DNA of 64,000 nt. Origin: Paratinospora sagittata. Its lineage: Eukaryota > Streptophyta > Magnoliopsida > Ranunculales > Menispermaceae. A program made the position numbers and the translations under genes. The number at the start of each line of letters is the position of its first letter. Positions within the stretch are counted from its first letter, which is position 1. Below, in pieces: positions 48,801 to 59,024 of this stretch. Under the pieces are notes generated by a model, which searched no databases, was not told the origin of the DNA, and saw only the letters and a list, made by a program, of their open reading frames with translations. The stretch lies in contig CM069589.1 in assembly GCA_035771175.1 (NCBI GenBank), positions 22,400,201 through 22,464,200 on the forward strand, read 5' to 3'.

Positions 48801-49338
48801 AAATACTACATCGAAGTGATTTTGAAGACTTTGCAATTTTCAGAGTTTTAGTGCTGAGATTGATCGAGAAGTTTCCCTACACACCAAAGATAAGACTAAT
48901 GCATTAGACATGAGATATGTCTTCGTTCTTCGACCTTGGTCTTTGTAGACTTCAATAGCTATTGTTTGATGTGTTGTTGATGATTAGTTGTAGTAGCTCT
49001 TTGGAAAAAAAATATAGGTGATGTGTTCTTCTTTGATGTGTTCTCTTACCAATAACACCTCATATACTTACAGTTTAAAACAATGGATAGCCTCTGGAAA
49101 TCTCAGCACAAAAGGGATTAAATGAAGAACTTGCAAAATAATGAGGTTATCGGCAAGACAATTTGCAATTTTGATTTAGTTCGAAGGTTGTTTTGGCAAA
49201 TGCAAGAATCACGACTTTCTTCTATTTAAACACTCTTTGGAAAGCTTACTCTAACTTGCAAAAATCAAGTGTGTTCTATCTTTGAAAATCAGGGAATGAG
49301 GGTTTTATAAAATTAGCAGTTGCAGGTTAAAGAGCAAG
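39837..49338 (+). repeat. Satellite block III: about 8 tandem units
   Basis: Phase marks (or equivalents) at 40757, 41951, 43148, 44343, 45539, 46737, 47936 and 49124 give spacings of 1194, 1197, 1195, 1196, 1198, 1199 and 1188. The unit crossing 40260 has lost much of the GATAGC module (about 330 bp from the usual position). The units from 43.1 to 46.3 kb are nearly identical and share rare changes. The block begins right after the F2-b LTR and ends exactly at the F2-c target duplication. Confidence 0.95.
49334..49338. repeat. Target site duplication, left copy (F2-c)
   Basis: GCAAG directly before LTR start TGTAATACC. It recurs at 60824-60828, directly after LTR end TGTGACA. Removing the insert and one copy restores the normal satellite sequence AAAGAGCAAGAGAGTAC. 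Confidence 0.93.
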
Positions 49339-49449
49339 TGTAATACCCTGTATTTCACAAAAAAAAAAAAAATCCAAAAAATTTTATTTTTCGAAAAAGT
49401 GTAATACCCTGTATTCCACAAAAATAAAAAAATTTACTATTTGGGCAAC

Positions 49450-49709
49450 GCCCGAACGTTCAGGCGCATGACAGAACGTTCTGGCGCATGACAGAACGTT
49501 CTGGCGCATGACAGAACTTTCAGGAACGTTCAGGCCCATGACAGAACGTTCAGGCGCATGCCAGAACGTTCAGGCGCAACGCATGCCCAAACGTTCAGGC
49601 GCATGCCAGAACGTTCAGGCGCAAGGCATGCCAGAACGTTCAGGCGCATGCCAGAACGTACAGGCGCATGCCAGAACGTTCAGGCGCATGCCCGAACGTT
49701 CAGGCGCAA
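49450..49709 (+). repeat. 20-bp minisatellite, about 13 units (F2-c left LTR)
   Basis: Unit is about CAGAACGTTCAGGCGCATGC, the reverse complement form of the F2-b arrays. It includes longer GGCGCAACGCATGC units. It lies just upstream of the TATA box. Confidence 0.93.
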
Positions 49710-49716
49710 AAATCTC

Positions 49717-49724
49717 TATATAAG
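49717..49724 (+). promoter_or_regulatory. TATA box of the F2-c left LTR
   Basis: TATATAAG, eight bases after the last minisatellite remnant (AAAAATCTC), at the same place as in the other F2 LTRs. Confidence 0.7.
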
Positions 49725-49833
49725 AAAGCTCGTCATTTCTCATTCCTCACACCAAATCACCTTCTCTTGTAAATTTCTTCTCCTTTCCATGCATTCTAAG
49801 TTTTTGAGACTCTCTGTCTGAGACTCTCGGTGC

Positions 49834-49920
49834 GGTGCAACAAAGTTCTATCTAGAGGAAAGCGCCAGATCTGAAAGCGGTGCAACGAAGTTCTGTCCGG
49901 AGGAAAGCACCAGATCTGAA
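49834..49920 (+). repeat. 45-bp tandem duplication in F2 R-U5
   Basis: GGTGCAAC-AAGTTCT ... CCAGATCTGAA occurs at 49834 and 49879. The right LTR of F2-c and its inverted LTR also have two copies, while the F2-b 5' LTR has one. It may help split the family into subtypes. Confidence 0.8.
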
Positions 49921-50996
49921 TGAAGAAATTAAATCTGAAGGTGGGGAACGAAACATAGGTTTGTGTGTTTCATAACTTTTATTAAAGTTTACATTCAATT
50001 ATTATTATGTCTACTATTTATTTACACTGCATTATGTCATATATTGTTTATACTGCCGCACATATGCCTGTATATTTGGAATTCATGTATTGCACTGTTA
50101 TAATGTCAGATTTGTGGTTAATCTGACTCAACTAGACTCGGTCTTGTCCTCGGTAACTTTAAATAGTGAACGGGAGGCAGCTGGCTGCTCTAGGCGATTG
50201 TTATTTAAGCAGACCTTGTGTCTCACCTCTCAACTGGGGACTGATCTAGTTGGTCTTATTGAAAGCTATCAACTTATACAGTAATACTGAATGTCCTAAT
50301 CTTGCACGTCGTGATACCGACCCTAATAAGGATCACCAGACGTGCCAAAGTCAGTCTAAATGTCAAGAAAGACCAGACCAGTAGACTAGACCAGTTCATA
50401 CATTGGCATCATATATATCACCACCTAGGGACGTATATGGTTTATGACTCATAGAATAGTTAGGAGCATTGCTCAGTATTCATTATATTTCTCTGGAGAG
50501 GAACGTACATGAGAACCCGGCTACACCCGGGGAGGGACATCAGTACGTGAATTCAGAGCATCGTTCCTGTACGTGAATTCAGGCGATGTACGTTCATCAA
50601 ACCATTATGAGACGGTGTCATGCATACAGTCATATTGATTGATTATGATGCTCACATGTGTATTTAAGATATTTGATATTGAAGTACGCTTTATTAATTG
50701 TTATACTCATGCACTATTTACCCACTGAGCGCGTTAAGCTCACTCCATTATTATCCAATCTTTCACAGGAAATTAGAGTGGACTGGGTGCAGGTCATGGG
50801 GCCCACATTTTGTACCCTTTGTATGATTCATTGGGGATTTTAGGAGTATGTTCCCTTGACCATTTTATGTACAAAAGTATTCCGAATTAAATGAAATCAG
50901 ATTTGTACTGTGTGTACCATATTTCCGCTGCGCACTCTGTTGTTACCATTATTATTGTTCAAAATGCGCGCCCCTCCGTGAGTGTACCGCCGGTTT

Positions 50997-51219
50997 CGAA
51001 AAATTTTATTTTTCGAAAAATATTTATTAAAAAAAAAAACAAAAAAACAAAAAAAAAAATTATTCAAACAAATAAAAAATAAGAAAAAAAAAATTCGAAA
51101 TTTTTTTTATTTTTCCAAAAAATAAAATAAAATAAAATTATTTGATATATCTAAAACTATATATATAGTTAAGATTTGGATTAAAAACAACTATATATGA
51201 TTTTTATATAGTTTAATTT

Positions 51220-51256
<37 letters not shown>

Positions 51257-51460
51257 GATTTATGGGAACTATAGTTATCATTAAATATGTCTATACATTC
51301 ATATGTAAATACGACATATATACATCAAATCACTAATGAAGAAACTTTCATGATGGCATAACCATCAAAAGAAAACTCGAAAATAATGTCTAGCAAACAA
51401 GGCATAAAACTTAAAAATGTTAGGAATATATTTTGTGTTTTTCACACAAATTTATTTTCC
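50997..51460 (+). other. A/T-rich leader of the left half of F2-c
   Basis: No gene. Starts with TTTTTCGAAAAATA-type palindromes, then AACTATATATATAGTT words and a TA microsatellite at about 51222-51252. Only one of the two leader blocks seen in F2-b is present. The end (51430-51466) is a pyrimidine-rich stretch leading to the acceptor-like CAG. Confidence 0.75.
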
Positions 51461-51466
51461 TTTCAG
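51450..51466 (+). promoter_or_regulatory. Candidate 3' splice site before the extra ORF
   Basis: TTTATTTTCCTTTCAG ends 7 bases before the ATG at 51474. A T-rich tract plus CAG fits a plant 3' splice site. The inverted copy keeps it (AG at 56684-56683). The donor was not identified. Confidence 0.5.
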
Positions 51467-51473
51467 CAAAAGA

Positions 51474-53053
51474 ATGGCCTCAAGGGAAGGACCAACTTCC
51501 ACTAGCAGGGAACCAATTCCACTAGACTTACGGAATTGTCCAAAAGAAAGGTTATGACTATGAGGAGCATCGACAATAGTGATCTTCGCCTCCGCCCAAT
51601 CCTTCACGACAAACTAGCAACTTTGGATTGGTTAAATATAACCAAAGTCGAGGGACAAGTCTCTTACAACTTGGTCAGATCCTTCTACGAAGCCATGAAT
51701 TACGTAGGACTTCCAGAAGAGGAAAACAACCCTGTATTGGAGACAACAGTTATGGGGCTAAAAATTTCTATCAACGTCAACCTTATTGCTCGACTTTTGG
51801 AGATTCCGATTGAGGAGAAGATTATTGATCCACATGAACCCCAAACAGTTTCAGAGATCGCAGAATCTAATGAACAACTGTTCAATTCCCTCGCCAAAGA
51901 GCCATACACTCCATCAACATACACCGACCTCCCAAACAATCATCTTAAGCCATCTCTTGCCGGCCTCGGAAAGATTGTATATGGCAACATCTTGCCAGAA
52001 AGGGGGACTAGAGGCACTATGTCAAGAGCTCAACTTCTTATGTTCTACTGCATAGAGAAGAAAATTAAGGTCTCCCTACCTCACATTATTATCCAACAAA
52101 TGTTGAGGGTGATACAAAACCCTTTAAGAAAAGAATTCCTCGGCTATGGAGTCTTGATTATGAGGATACTATACGAGGCAAACGTCGCCACTTTCGATGG
52201 AACGTCAAAGCTCATCACTGAACTAGTTACAGCATCCTCTATCTTCAAGACATATGGCACAAGTGGAGGGGTAACTGACGAAGAGGTATTCGGCACGACA
52301 ATAAGAAATGCCGAAAGAATGAGAGACAAGCATGGGCGTTGCCTTCGCAAAAGTCGACGCAAGATGCCCGTCCAAGAACGGCCAAATAATGATTCACATC
52401 CAAATCCTACATCAGACCCAGCCCCAAATAGTGATCCAACCGATCAACCATTCACTGACGAAGAGTTATATGCCACACTAAATCAACCTACACAAAGTCA
52501 TGATAGACAAGGTACGCAAGCAAATCCACCAAAGTGGAACGTGCCCACTCCAGGCACCACTTCGTACCAAAGATTTCCAACTCCTACGGTACAGTATCCG
52601 CCAGTTCCACAAGTTGCTGTGAACCAACAACAACAATATTGGGCGTCACCAAATCTTGGAGGACCAAACATCCCGATAAGCCCATTGTTTCAAACTTTTT
52701 CACCACAAACAAATCCAAATATCCATGGGGTTCTAGTTAGGGGATCCCCGCACAATCAAAACAACTACCTTCCACCTATGAACCAATACTTTCCCCCAAT
52801 GTCTATGGCCTACCCTTCTCCTACGAGACAAACGACCCATCAACCACCAATGGGACAACCGACTAACCTACTTGAACGGTTAGATGAAATGGCATCCAAT
52901 ATTGCTACACTGAGAGAGAGCCACAATAATATATTTACCCGGTTGCAAAACTCCGACGCAGAGCATGTACCCTCTCAACCTTCCGTTAGTAGTCGTTCTG
53001 TACGTAGCAGTAGATCTCGGAGGAGCGGTAGTAGACAAGAAAGTCACAATTAA
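51474..53053 (+). pseudogene. Extra ORF of family F2 (left copy, one-base frameshift)
   Basis: An ORF of about 526 codons placed between leader and gag, in sense orientation. Its natural start is the ATG at 51474 (MASREGPTSTSREPIP). One base is missing near 51518, so this copy stops after about 25 codons. The remaining 505 codons are open from 51536 to 53053. The N-terminal 300 residues are the conserved part: LATLDWLNITKVEGQVSYNL, LVRSFYEAMNYVGLP, VMGLKISINVNLIARLLEIP, RAQLLMFYCIEKKIKVSLPH. The pattern suggests the putative plant transposon protein/retroelement ORF1 family. A P/Q/N-rich linker (about 300-450), a short helix (ERLDEMASNIATLRESHNNI) and a Ser/Arg-rich tail (SRSRRSGS) follow. 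The function is unknown. The basic tail could bind nucleic acid. Confidence 0.8.
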
Positions 53054-53820
53054 TTACTGGCATTGTAAACTTTCCTTTGATATATATGAATGAAATTGTT
53101 TTGTTTAAATACTATCTTTGGTGGGCCGACTTACAACCATTTTTTCTTTTGTATCACTAACTTTGGAGTGGTATGGGACACAACAAAATTGGAGGATACT
53201 AAATAAAATGTGGAAGTAAGAAAACCCATGACCTTGTGTGAAAAGAAACAGTTGGAGAAAGTTGCATTACTAATATTATTACTAAGTTTACACGGTATGG
53301 GAAGAGTAAATTTGGACGATACTATTAGTGAACTTCTATTCAGCCAATGTTTTTAGAGACCGTGTTCCTACAACTTAACTTGGTTGACACCTTTATTACT
53401 AACTTCATGTGGTATGGGACACATGAACTTGGATAATAATTGAAAAGACTAAGAGTAAGCGTCTGAATGCATAAGCTTGCGATAGAACGTTAGCTCAGGC
53501 TATTTACTGAGGCAAATCTTAGAACTCTTATGACTCGTATAAATTTTCAATAAAATATATGTATGTTCACAAAGACCAAAACCAAATCTTTTGAAATACT
53601 TGCACAATTTTGTACTTATTATATAAACATTCTAACCTTGTTTGTTTTTACACCATGGCCACACATACGAGATATATAAGATTCTTTGATTCCTCAACAA
53701 CAACTTTACACTCTACTTAGAAAAATAGGTGATTTTAATATTACAGTACTCTCGAAATTGTTGCTGAGCATACTATAACATTATACTTGCCTACAGTTTC
53801 TTAATCTTGGTTTTATTTTC
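53054..53820 (+). other. Spacer between extra ORF and gag, with three diverged repeats
   Basis: Noncoding, 0.77 kb. Three related stretches have the form TTACTAA-TT ... GGTATGGG ... TTGGA-GATACTA, with GGTATGGG at 53170, 53294 and 53411 (spacing 124 and 117). After 53460 there is no repeat. The 3' end becomes pyrimidine-rich before gag. The same spacer occurs in F2-a, in part in F2-b, and inverted at 54640-55085. Confidence 0.75.
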
Positions 53821-53830
53821 TCCTTCCCAG
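53808..53830 (+). promoter_or_regulatory. Candidate 3' splice site before gag
   Basis: TTTTATTTTCTCCTTCCCAG ends 7 bases before the gag ATG at 53838. In F2-a the AG is kept as TAG (23057-23056) with the same 7-base spacing. Together with the site before the extra ORF it suggests that each ORF may be read from its own spliced RNA. Confidence 0.55.
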
Positions 53831-53837
53831 TGAGAAA

Positions 53838-54149
53838 ATGCAAACAAGAAAGAGAGGAAGACCACGAATTGTTCGTCCCGCAGTTGAGGCACCTCCTGAG
53901 ATTCAGGAACCGCCGCCTCCGACAACAGCACAGGCCACACCCAACACTGCCACTCCATCTGGGCAGGCAATCCCACCCCCACCCGCACCCTTTGCCACGC
54001 CTTCAAGCATTGAAACCTTCTTCGCTGATTTTATTGAGGCGATGAAGGCCACTGTTCAAACTGCCATTCGGGAGACTGCAGCCAGTCAGGTTGCCATAGT
54101 TCAAGCACCTGTAAAATTTGGGTCGGAAGCTCAAACCGATCATATCTGA
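53838..54149 (+). pseudogene. Gag N-terminal fragment (F2-c)
   Basis: 103 codons starting MQTRKRGRPRIVRP, basic at first and then proline-rich (PPPTTAQATPNTATPSGQAI), then SSIETFFADFIEAMKATVQT. At codon 101 it jumps by deletion into the protease-RT linker (54148), out of frame, and stops at once. The capsid core, zinc knuckle and protease are missing. The start is supported by the acceptor-like site and by the identical start in F2-a. Confidence 0.85.
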
Positions 54150-54639
54150 ATTCCAACGATTTTTCTTAATGACCTTCCTGGTCTACCTCCAGTTAGGGAA
54201 TTCAATTTTGAGATCAATCTCATACCTGGGACAGGGCCTATCTCAATTCCACCATACAGAATGTCAAATGTCGAACTGGTCGAATTAGACAAACAACTTA
54301 AGGAATTAGAGAGTAATGGCTTCATCCGAAAGAGTTCATCACCCTGGGGCGCTCCAGTTCTATTTGTTCGCAAAAAGGATGGCTCGTTACGACTTTGCAT
54401 CGATTATCGCAAGTTGAATAACGTCACCATCAAGAACAGATATCCATTACCCAGGATCGATGACTTGTTCGACCAACTTAGAGATGCCAAATTTTCTCTA
54501 AGATTGATTTACGTTCCGGTTATCACCAACTCCGGATCCGAGAGTTGGACATCACCAAGACGGCGTTTCGAACTCGGTACGGTCATTACGAGTTCTTAGT
54601 TATGCCGTTCGGTCTAACAAATGCACCTGCTGCATTCAT
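54150..54639 (+). pseudogene. RT N-terminal scrap (F2-c)
   Basis: From [20 protein letters not shown] through [20 protein letters not shown] and [18 protein letters not shown], then a small indel at about 54491 shifts the frame. The DNA remains RT-like to NAPAAFM at 54639, where it meets the inverted half. The catalytic FVDDIL box is not included. It is the loop of the large hairpin together with the gag fragment. Confidence 0.88.
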
Positions 54640-55085
54640 GGTAAATAGCCTGAGCTAACGTTCTATCGTAAGCTTATGCATTCAGACGCTTACTCTTAGT
54701 CTTTTCAATTATTATCCAAGTTCATGTGTCCCATACCACATGAAGTTAGTAATAAAGGTGTCAACCAAGTTAAGTTGTATGAACACAGTCTCTAAAAACA
54801 TTGGTTGAATAGAAGTTCACTAATAGTATCATCCAAATTTACTCGTCCCATACCGTGTAAACTTAGTGATAATATTAGTAATGCAACTTTCTCCAAATGT
54901 TTCTTTTCACACAAGGTCATCGGTTTTCTTACTTCCACATTTTAGTTAGTATCTTCCAATTTTGTTGTGTCCCATACCACTCCAAAGTTAGTGATACAAA
55001 AGAAAAAATGGTTGTAAGTCGGCCCACCAAAGATAGTCTTTAAACAAAACAATTTCATTCATATATATCAAAGGAAAGTTTACAA
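54640..55085 (-). other. Inverted copy of the ORF-gag spacer (F2-c right half)
   Basis: Reverse complement of about 53054-53510. The match begins at GTAAATAGCCTGAGCTAACG (54640), where the RT scrap stops. No gene is seen. Confidence 0.85.
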
Positions 55086-55094
55086 TGCCAGTAA

Positions 55095-56675
55095 TTAATT
55101 GTGACTTTCTTGTCTACTACCGCTCCTTCGAGATCTACTGCTACGTACAGAACAACTACTAACGGAAGGTTGAGAGTGTGCACGCTCTGCGTCGGAGTTT
55201 TGCAACCGGGTTAATATATTATTGTGGTTCTCTCTCAGTGTAGCAATATTGGATGCCATTTTATCTAACCGTTCAAGTAGGTTAGTCGGTTGTCCCATTG
55301 GTGGTTGATGGGTCGTTTGTCTCGTAGGAGAAGGGTAGGCCATAGACATTGGGGGAAAGTATTGGTTCATAGGTGGAAGGTAGTTGTTTTGATTGTGCGG
55401 GGATCCCCTAACTGGAACCCCATGGAGATTTGGATTTGTTTATGGTGAAAAAGTTTGAAACAATGGGCTTATCGGGATGTTTGGTCCTCCAAGATTTGGT
55501 GACGCCCAATATTGTTGTTGTTGGTTCACAGCAACTTGTGGAACTTGCGGATACTGTACCGTAGAAATTGGAAATCTTTGGTATGAAGTGGTTCCTGGAG
55601 TGGGCACGTTCCACGTTGGTGGATTTGCTGGCGTACCTTGTCTATCAGGACTTTGTGTAGGTTGATTTAGTGTGGCATATAACTCTTCGTCAGTGAATGG
55701 TTGATCGGTTAGATCACTATTCGGGGCTGGGTCTGATGTAGGATTTGGATGTGAATCATTATTTGGCCCTTCTTGGACGGGCATCTTGCGTCGACTTTTG
55801 CGAAGGCAACGCCCATGCTGGTCTCTCATTCTTTCGGCATTTCTTATTGTAGTGCCGAATACCTCTTCGTCAGTTACCCCTCCACTTGTGCCATACGTCT
55901 TGAAGAAAGAGGATGTTGTAACTGGTTCAGTGATGAGCTTTGACGTTCCATCGAAAGTGGCGACGTTTGCCTCGAATAGTATCCTCATAAGCAAGACTCC
56001 GTAGCCGAGGAATTCTTTTCTTAAAGGGTGTTGTATTACCCTCAACATTTGTTGGATAATAATGTGAGGTAGGGAGACCTTAATTTTTTTCTCTATGTAG
56101 TATAACATAAGAAGTTGAGCCCTTGACATAATGCCTCTAGTCCTCCTTTCTGGTAAGATGTTGCCGTATACAATCTTTCCGAGGCCGGCAAGAGATGGCT
56201 TAAGATGATTGTTTGGGAGGTTGGTGTATGTTGATGGAGTGTATGGCCCTTTGGTGAGGGAATTGAACAATTGTTCGTTAGATTCTGCGATCTCTGCAAC
56301 TGTTTGGGGTTCATGTGGATCAATAATCCTCTCCTCAATCGAAATCTCCAAAAGTCGAGCAATAAGGTCGACGTTGATAGAAATTTTTATCCCCATAACT
56401 GTTGTCTCCAATACAGGGTTGTTTCCCTCTTCTGGAAGTCCTACGTAATTCATGGCTTCGTAGAAGGATCTCACCAAGTTGTAAGAGACTTGTCCCTCGA
56501 CTTTGGTTATATTTAACCAATCCAAAGTTGCGAGTTTGTCGTGAAGGATTGGGCGGAGGCGGAGATCGCTATTGTCGATACTCCTCATAGTCATAACCTC
56601 TCTTTTGGACAATTCCTTGAGTCTAGTGGGAATTGGTTCCCTGCTAGTGGAAGTTGGTCCTTCCCTTGAGGCCAT
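55095..56675 (-). pseudogene. Extra ORF of family F2 (right copy, one nonsense change)
   Basis: 527 codons from ATG at 56675 (MASREGPTSTSREPIPTRLK) to the stop at 55095, with the N-terminus that the left copy lost. The only break is a TAA at about 55439-55441 after SPLFQTFSP, where the left copy has CAA (Gln). The frame resumes with the Ser/Arg tail (SRSRRSGSRQESHN). Regions are as in the left copy: conserved N-terminal domain (about 45-320), low-complexity P/Q/N linker, short helix, basic tail. An upstream in-frame extension to 56732 is open but lies within the pyrimidine tract, so the ATG next to the acceptor-like CAG is preferred. The two copies together show that the ancestral ORF was intact. 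Confidence 0.82.
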
Positions 56676-56689
56676 TCTTTTGCTGAAAG

Positions 56690-56892
56690 GAAAATAAATT
56701 TGTGTGAAAAACACAAAATATATTCCTAACATTTTTAAGTTTTATGCCTTGTTTGCTAGACATTATTTTCGAGTTTTCTTTTGATGGTTATGCCATCATG
56801 AAAGTTTCTTCATTAGTGAGTTGATGTATATACGTCGTATTCACATATTAATGTATAGACATATTTAATGATAACTATAGTTCTAATAAATG

Positions 56893-56929
<37 letters not shown>

Positions 56930-57453
56930 AAATTAAACTATATAAAAATCATATATAGTTGTTTTTAATCCAAATCTTAACTATATATGTACTTCATATA
57001 TATATATATATAGTTTTAGATATATCAAATAATTTTTTTTTTGATTTTTTTTTTATAAATATTTTTTGAAAAATAAAAAAAATTTCGAATTTTTTTTTTC
57101 GAATAATATTTTTCGAAAAAATTTTATTTAATTATTTTTTTCGAAAAATAAAATTTTTTTCGAAATGTTTTTTTTTTTTTTTTTTATACGTACCTCATAT
57201 ACACTAAGGTATATAGATACATATATTCAATCATAACTACACATATAGTTTCTAATAAATTATGACTATATGTATATTTAAATCAAACTATATAAAAATC
57301 ATATAGTTTTCTAGATATATATATTTAATACAAATCTCAACTATATAAAATTGACATATGTATATATAGTTCTAGAGATATATATATATATATATATCTA
57401 ATAAAATTTTTGTTCCCCTAACTTGGTGGACTTGGGCGGGCCGTGGACCGTAC
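56690..57453 (-). other. A/T-rich leader of the right half of F2-c
   Basis: Noncoding. It has both leader blocks found in F2-b, TA microsatellites at about 56897-56927 and 57379-57397, and several TTTTTCGAAAAA palindromes around 57060-57165. Confidence 0.75.
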
Positions 57454-57465
57454 GCTCTGATACCA
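57454..57465 (-). other. Primer binding site in the inverted half of F2-c (tRNA-iMet)
   Basis: The minus strand reads TGGTATCAGAGC, a full 12-base match to the initiator tRNA-Met complement, five bases (TTTAA) inside the LTR end. It is the only intact PBS of F2-c. Confidence 0.92.
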
Positions 57466-57530
57466 TTAAATGTCACACCCCGCCAGGACGCGCCTAAACT
57501 GGCGGTACACTCACGGACGGGGCGCGCATT

Positions 57531-57812
57531 TGAATGTATGCATGACACCGTCTCGTAATGGTTTGATGAACGCGCTCAGTGGGTAAATAGTGCATGAGTA
57601 TAACAATTAATAAAGCATACTTCAATATCAAATATCTTAAATACACATGTGAGCATCATAATCAATCAATATGAATGTATGCATGACACCGTCTCGTAAT
57701 GGTTTGATGAACGCGCTCAGTGGGTAAATAGTGCATGAGTATAACAATTAATAAAGCATACTTCAATATCAAATATCTTAAATACACATGTGAGCATCAT
57801 AATCAATCAATA
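57531..57812 (-). repeat. Two 141-bp tandem copies in inverted LTR 1
   Basis: TGAATGTATGCATGACACCG begins at 57531, 57672 and 57813. The first two copies run the full 141 bp, and the third continues into normal LTR. The junction CGCGCTCAGTGGGTAAATAG is joined to GATGAACG by the deletion. Confidence 0.9.
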
Positions 57813-58721
57813 TGAATGTATGCATGACACCGTCTCGTAATGGTTTGATGAACGTACATCGCCTGAATTCACGTGCAGGAACGATGCTCTGAATTCACGT
57901 ACTGATGTCCCTCCCCGGGTGTAGCCGGGTTCTCATCTACATCCCTCTCCAGAGGAATATAATGAATAGTGAGCAATGCTCCTAACTATTCTATGAGTCA
58001 TAAACCATATACGTCCCTAGGTGGTGATATGTATGATGCCAATGCATGAACTGGTCTAGTCTACTGGTCTAGTCTTTCTTGACATTTAGACTGACTTTGG
58101 CAACGTCTGGTGATCCTTATTAGGGTCGGTGTCACGACGTGCAAGATTAGAACATTCAGTATTACTGTATAAGCTGATAGCTTTCAATAATATCAACTAG
58201 ATCAGTGCCCAGTTGAGAGGCGAGAAACAAGGTCTGCTTAAATACCAATCGCCTAGAGCAGCCCGTTGCCTCCCGTTCACAATTTAAAGTTACTGAGGAC
58301 AAGACCGAGTCTAGTTGAGTCAGATTGACCACAAATCCGGCATTACAACAGCGCAATACATGAATTCCAAATATATAGGCATATGTGCGGCAGTATAAAT
58401 AGTATATGACAAAATGCAGTGTAAATGAATAGTAGACATAATATTAATTGAATGTAAACTTTAATAAAAGTTATGAAACACGCAAACCTATGTTTCGTTC
58501 CCCACCTTCAGATAAAACTTCTTCTTTCAGATCTGGCGCTTTCCTCCGGACAAAACATCGTTGCACCGCTTTCAGATCTGGCGCTTTCCTCCTGATAGAA
58601 CTTTGTTGCACCGTACCGAGAGTCTCGGACAGAGAGTCTCAAAAACATAGAATGCGTGGAAAGGAGAAGAAATTCACAAAAGAAGGTGATTTGGTGTGAG
58701 GAATGAGAAATGAGGAGGTTT

Positions 58722-58729
58722 CTTATATA
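58722..58729 (-). promoter_or_regulatory. TATA box of inverted LTR 1 (F2-c)
   Basis: The minus strand reads TATATAAG next to the minisatellite, as in other F2 LTRs. Transcription from here would read leftward through the inverted half. Confidence 0.65.
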
Positions 58730-58740
58730 GAGATTTTTGT

Positions 58741-58965
58741 TCCTCAACGTTCGGGCATGCGCCTGAACGTTCTGGCATGCGCCTGAACGTTCTGGCATGC
58801 CTTGCGCCTGAACGTTCTGGCATGCGTCTGTACGTTCTGGCATGCGCTGGCATGCCCCTGAACGTTCTGTCATGCGCCTGAACGTTTGGGCATGCATTGC
58901 GCCTGAACGTTCTGTCATGCGCCTGAACGTTCTGTCATGCGCCTGAACGTTCTGGCGTTGCCGAA
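58741..58965 (-). repeat. 20-bp minisatellite, about 10 units (inverted LTR 1)
   Basis: GAACGTTC/GCATGC units, including CATGCCTTGCG and GCATGCATTGCG longer forms. The array is shorter than in F2-b. Confidence 0.92.
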
Positions 58966-59024
58966 ATAGTAAAATTTTTTTTTTCTTTTTTTTTTGTGAA
59001 ATACAGGGTATTACACTCATTAAA

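Larger units (their letters stand above)
49339..50996 (+). repeat. Left LTR of F2-c, with duplicated start and missing end
   Basis: The LTR start TGTAATACCCTGTATT occurs twice, at 49339 and 49400. Between them lies A/T-rich sequence ending ATTTTATTTTTCGAAAAAG, which resembles the leader at 51000. The LTR then continues normally (minisatellite, TATA, R-U5) but stops at 50996 (TACCGCCGGTTT), about 28 bases before its proper end. It joins leader sequence, so the PBS is lost. Confidence 0.9.
57471..59015 (-). repeat. Inverted LTR 1 of F2-c (internally rearranged)
   Basis: Starts TGTAATACCCTGTATTTCAC at 59015 and ends GGGGTGTGACA at 57471. The U5 part has lost about 330 bp that other copies have after GGGGCGCGCATT and instead contains two 141-bp tandem copies. 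The R part with the doubled GGTGCAAC repeat and the TATA box (58722-58729) is present. Confidence 0.9.
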
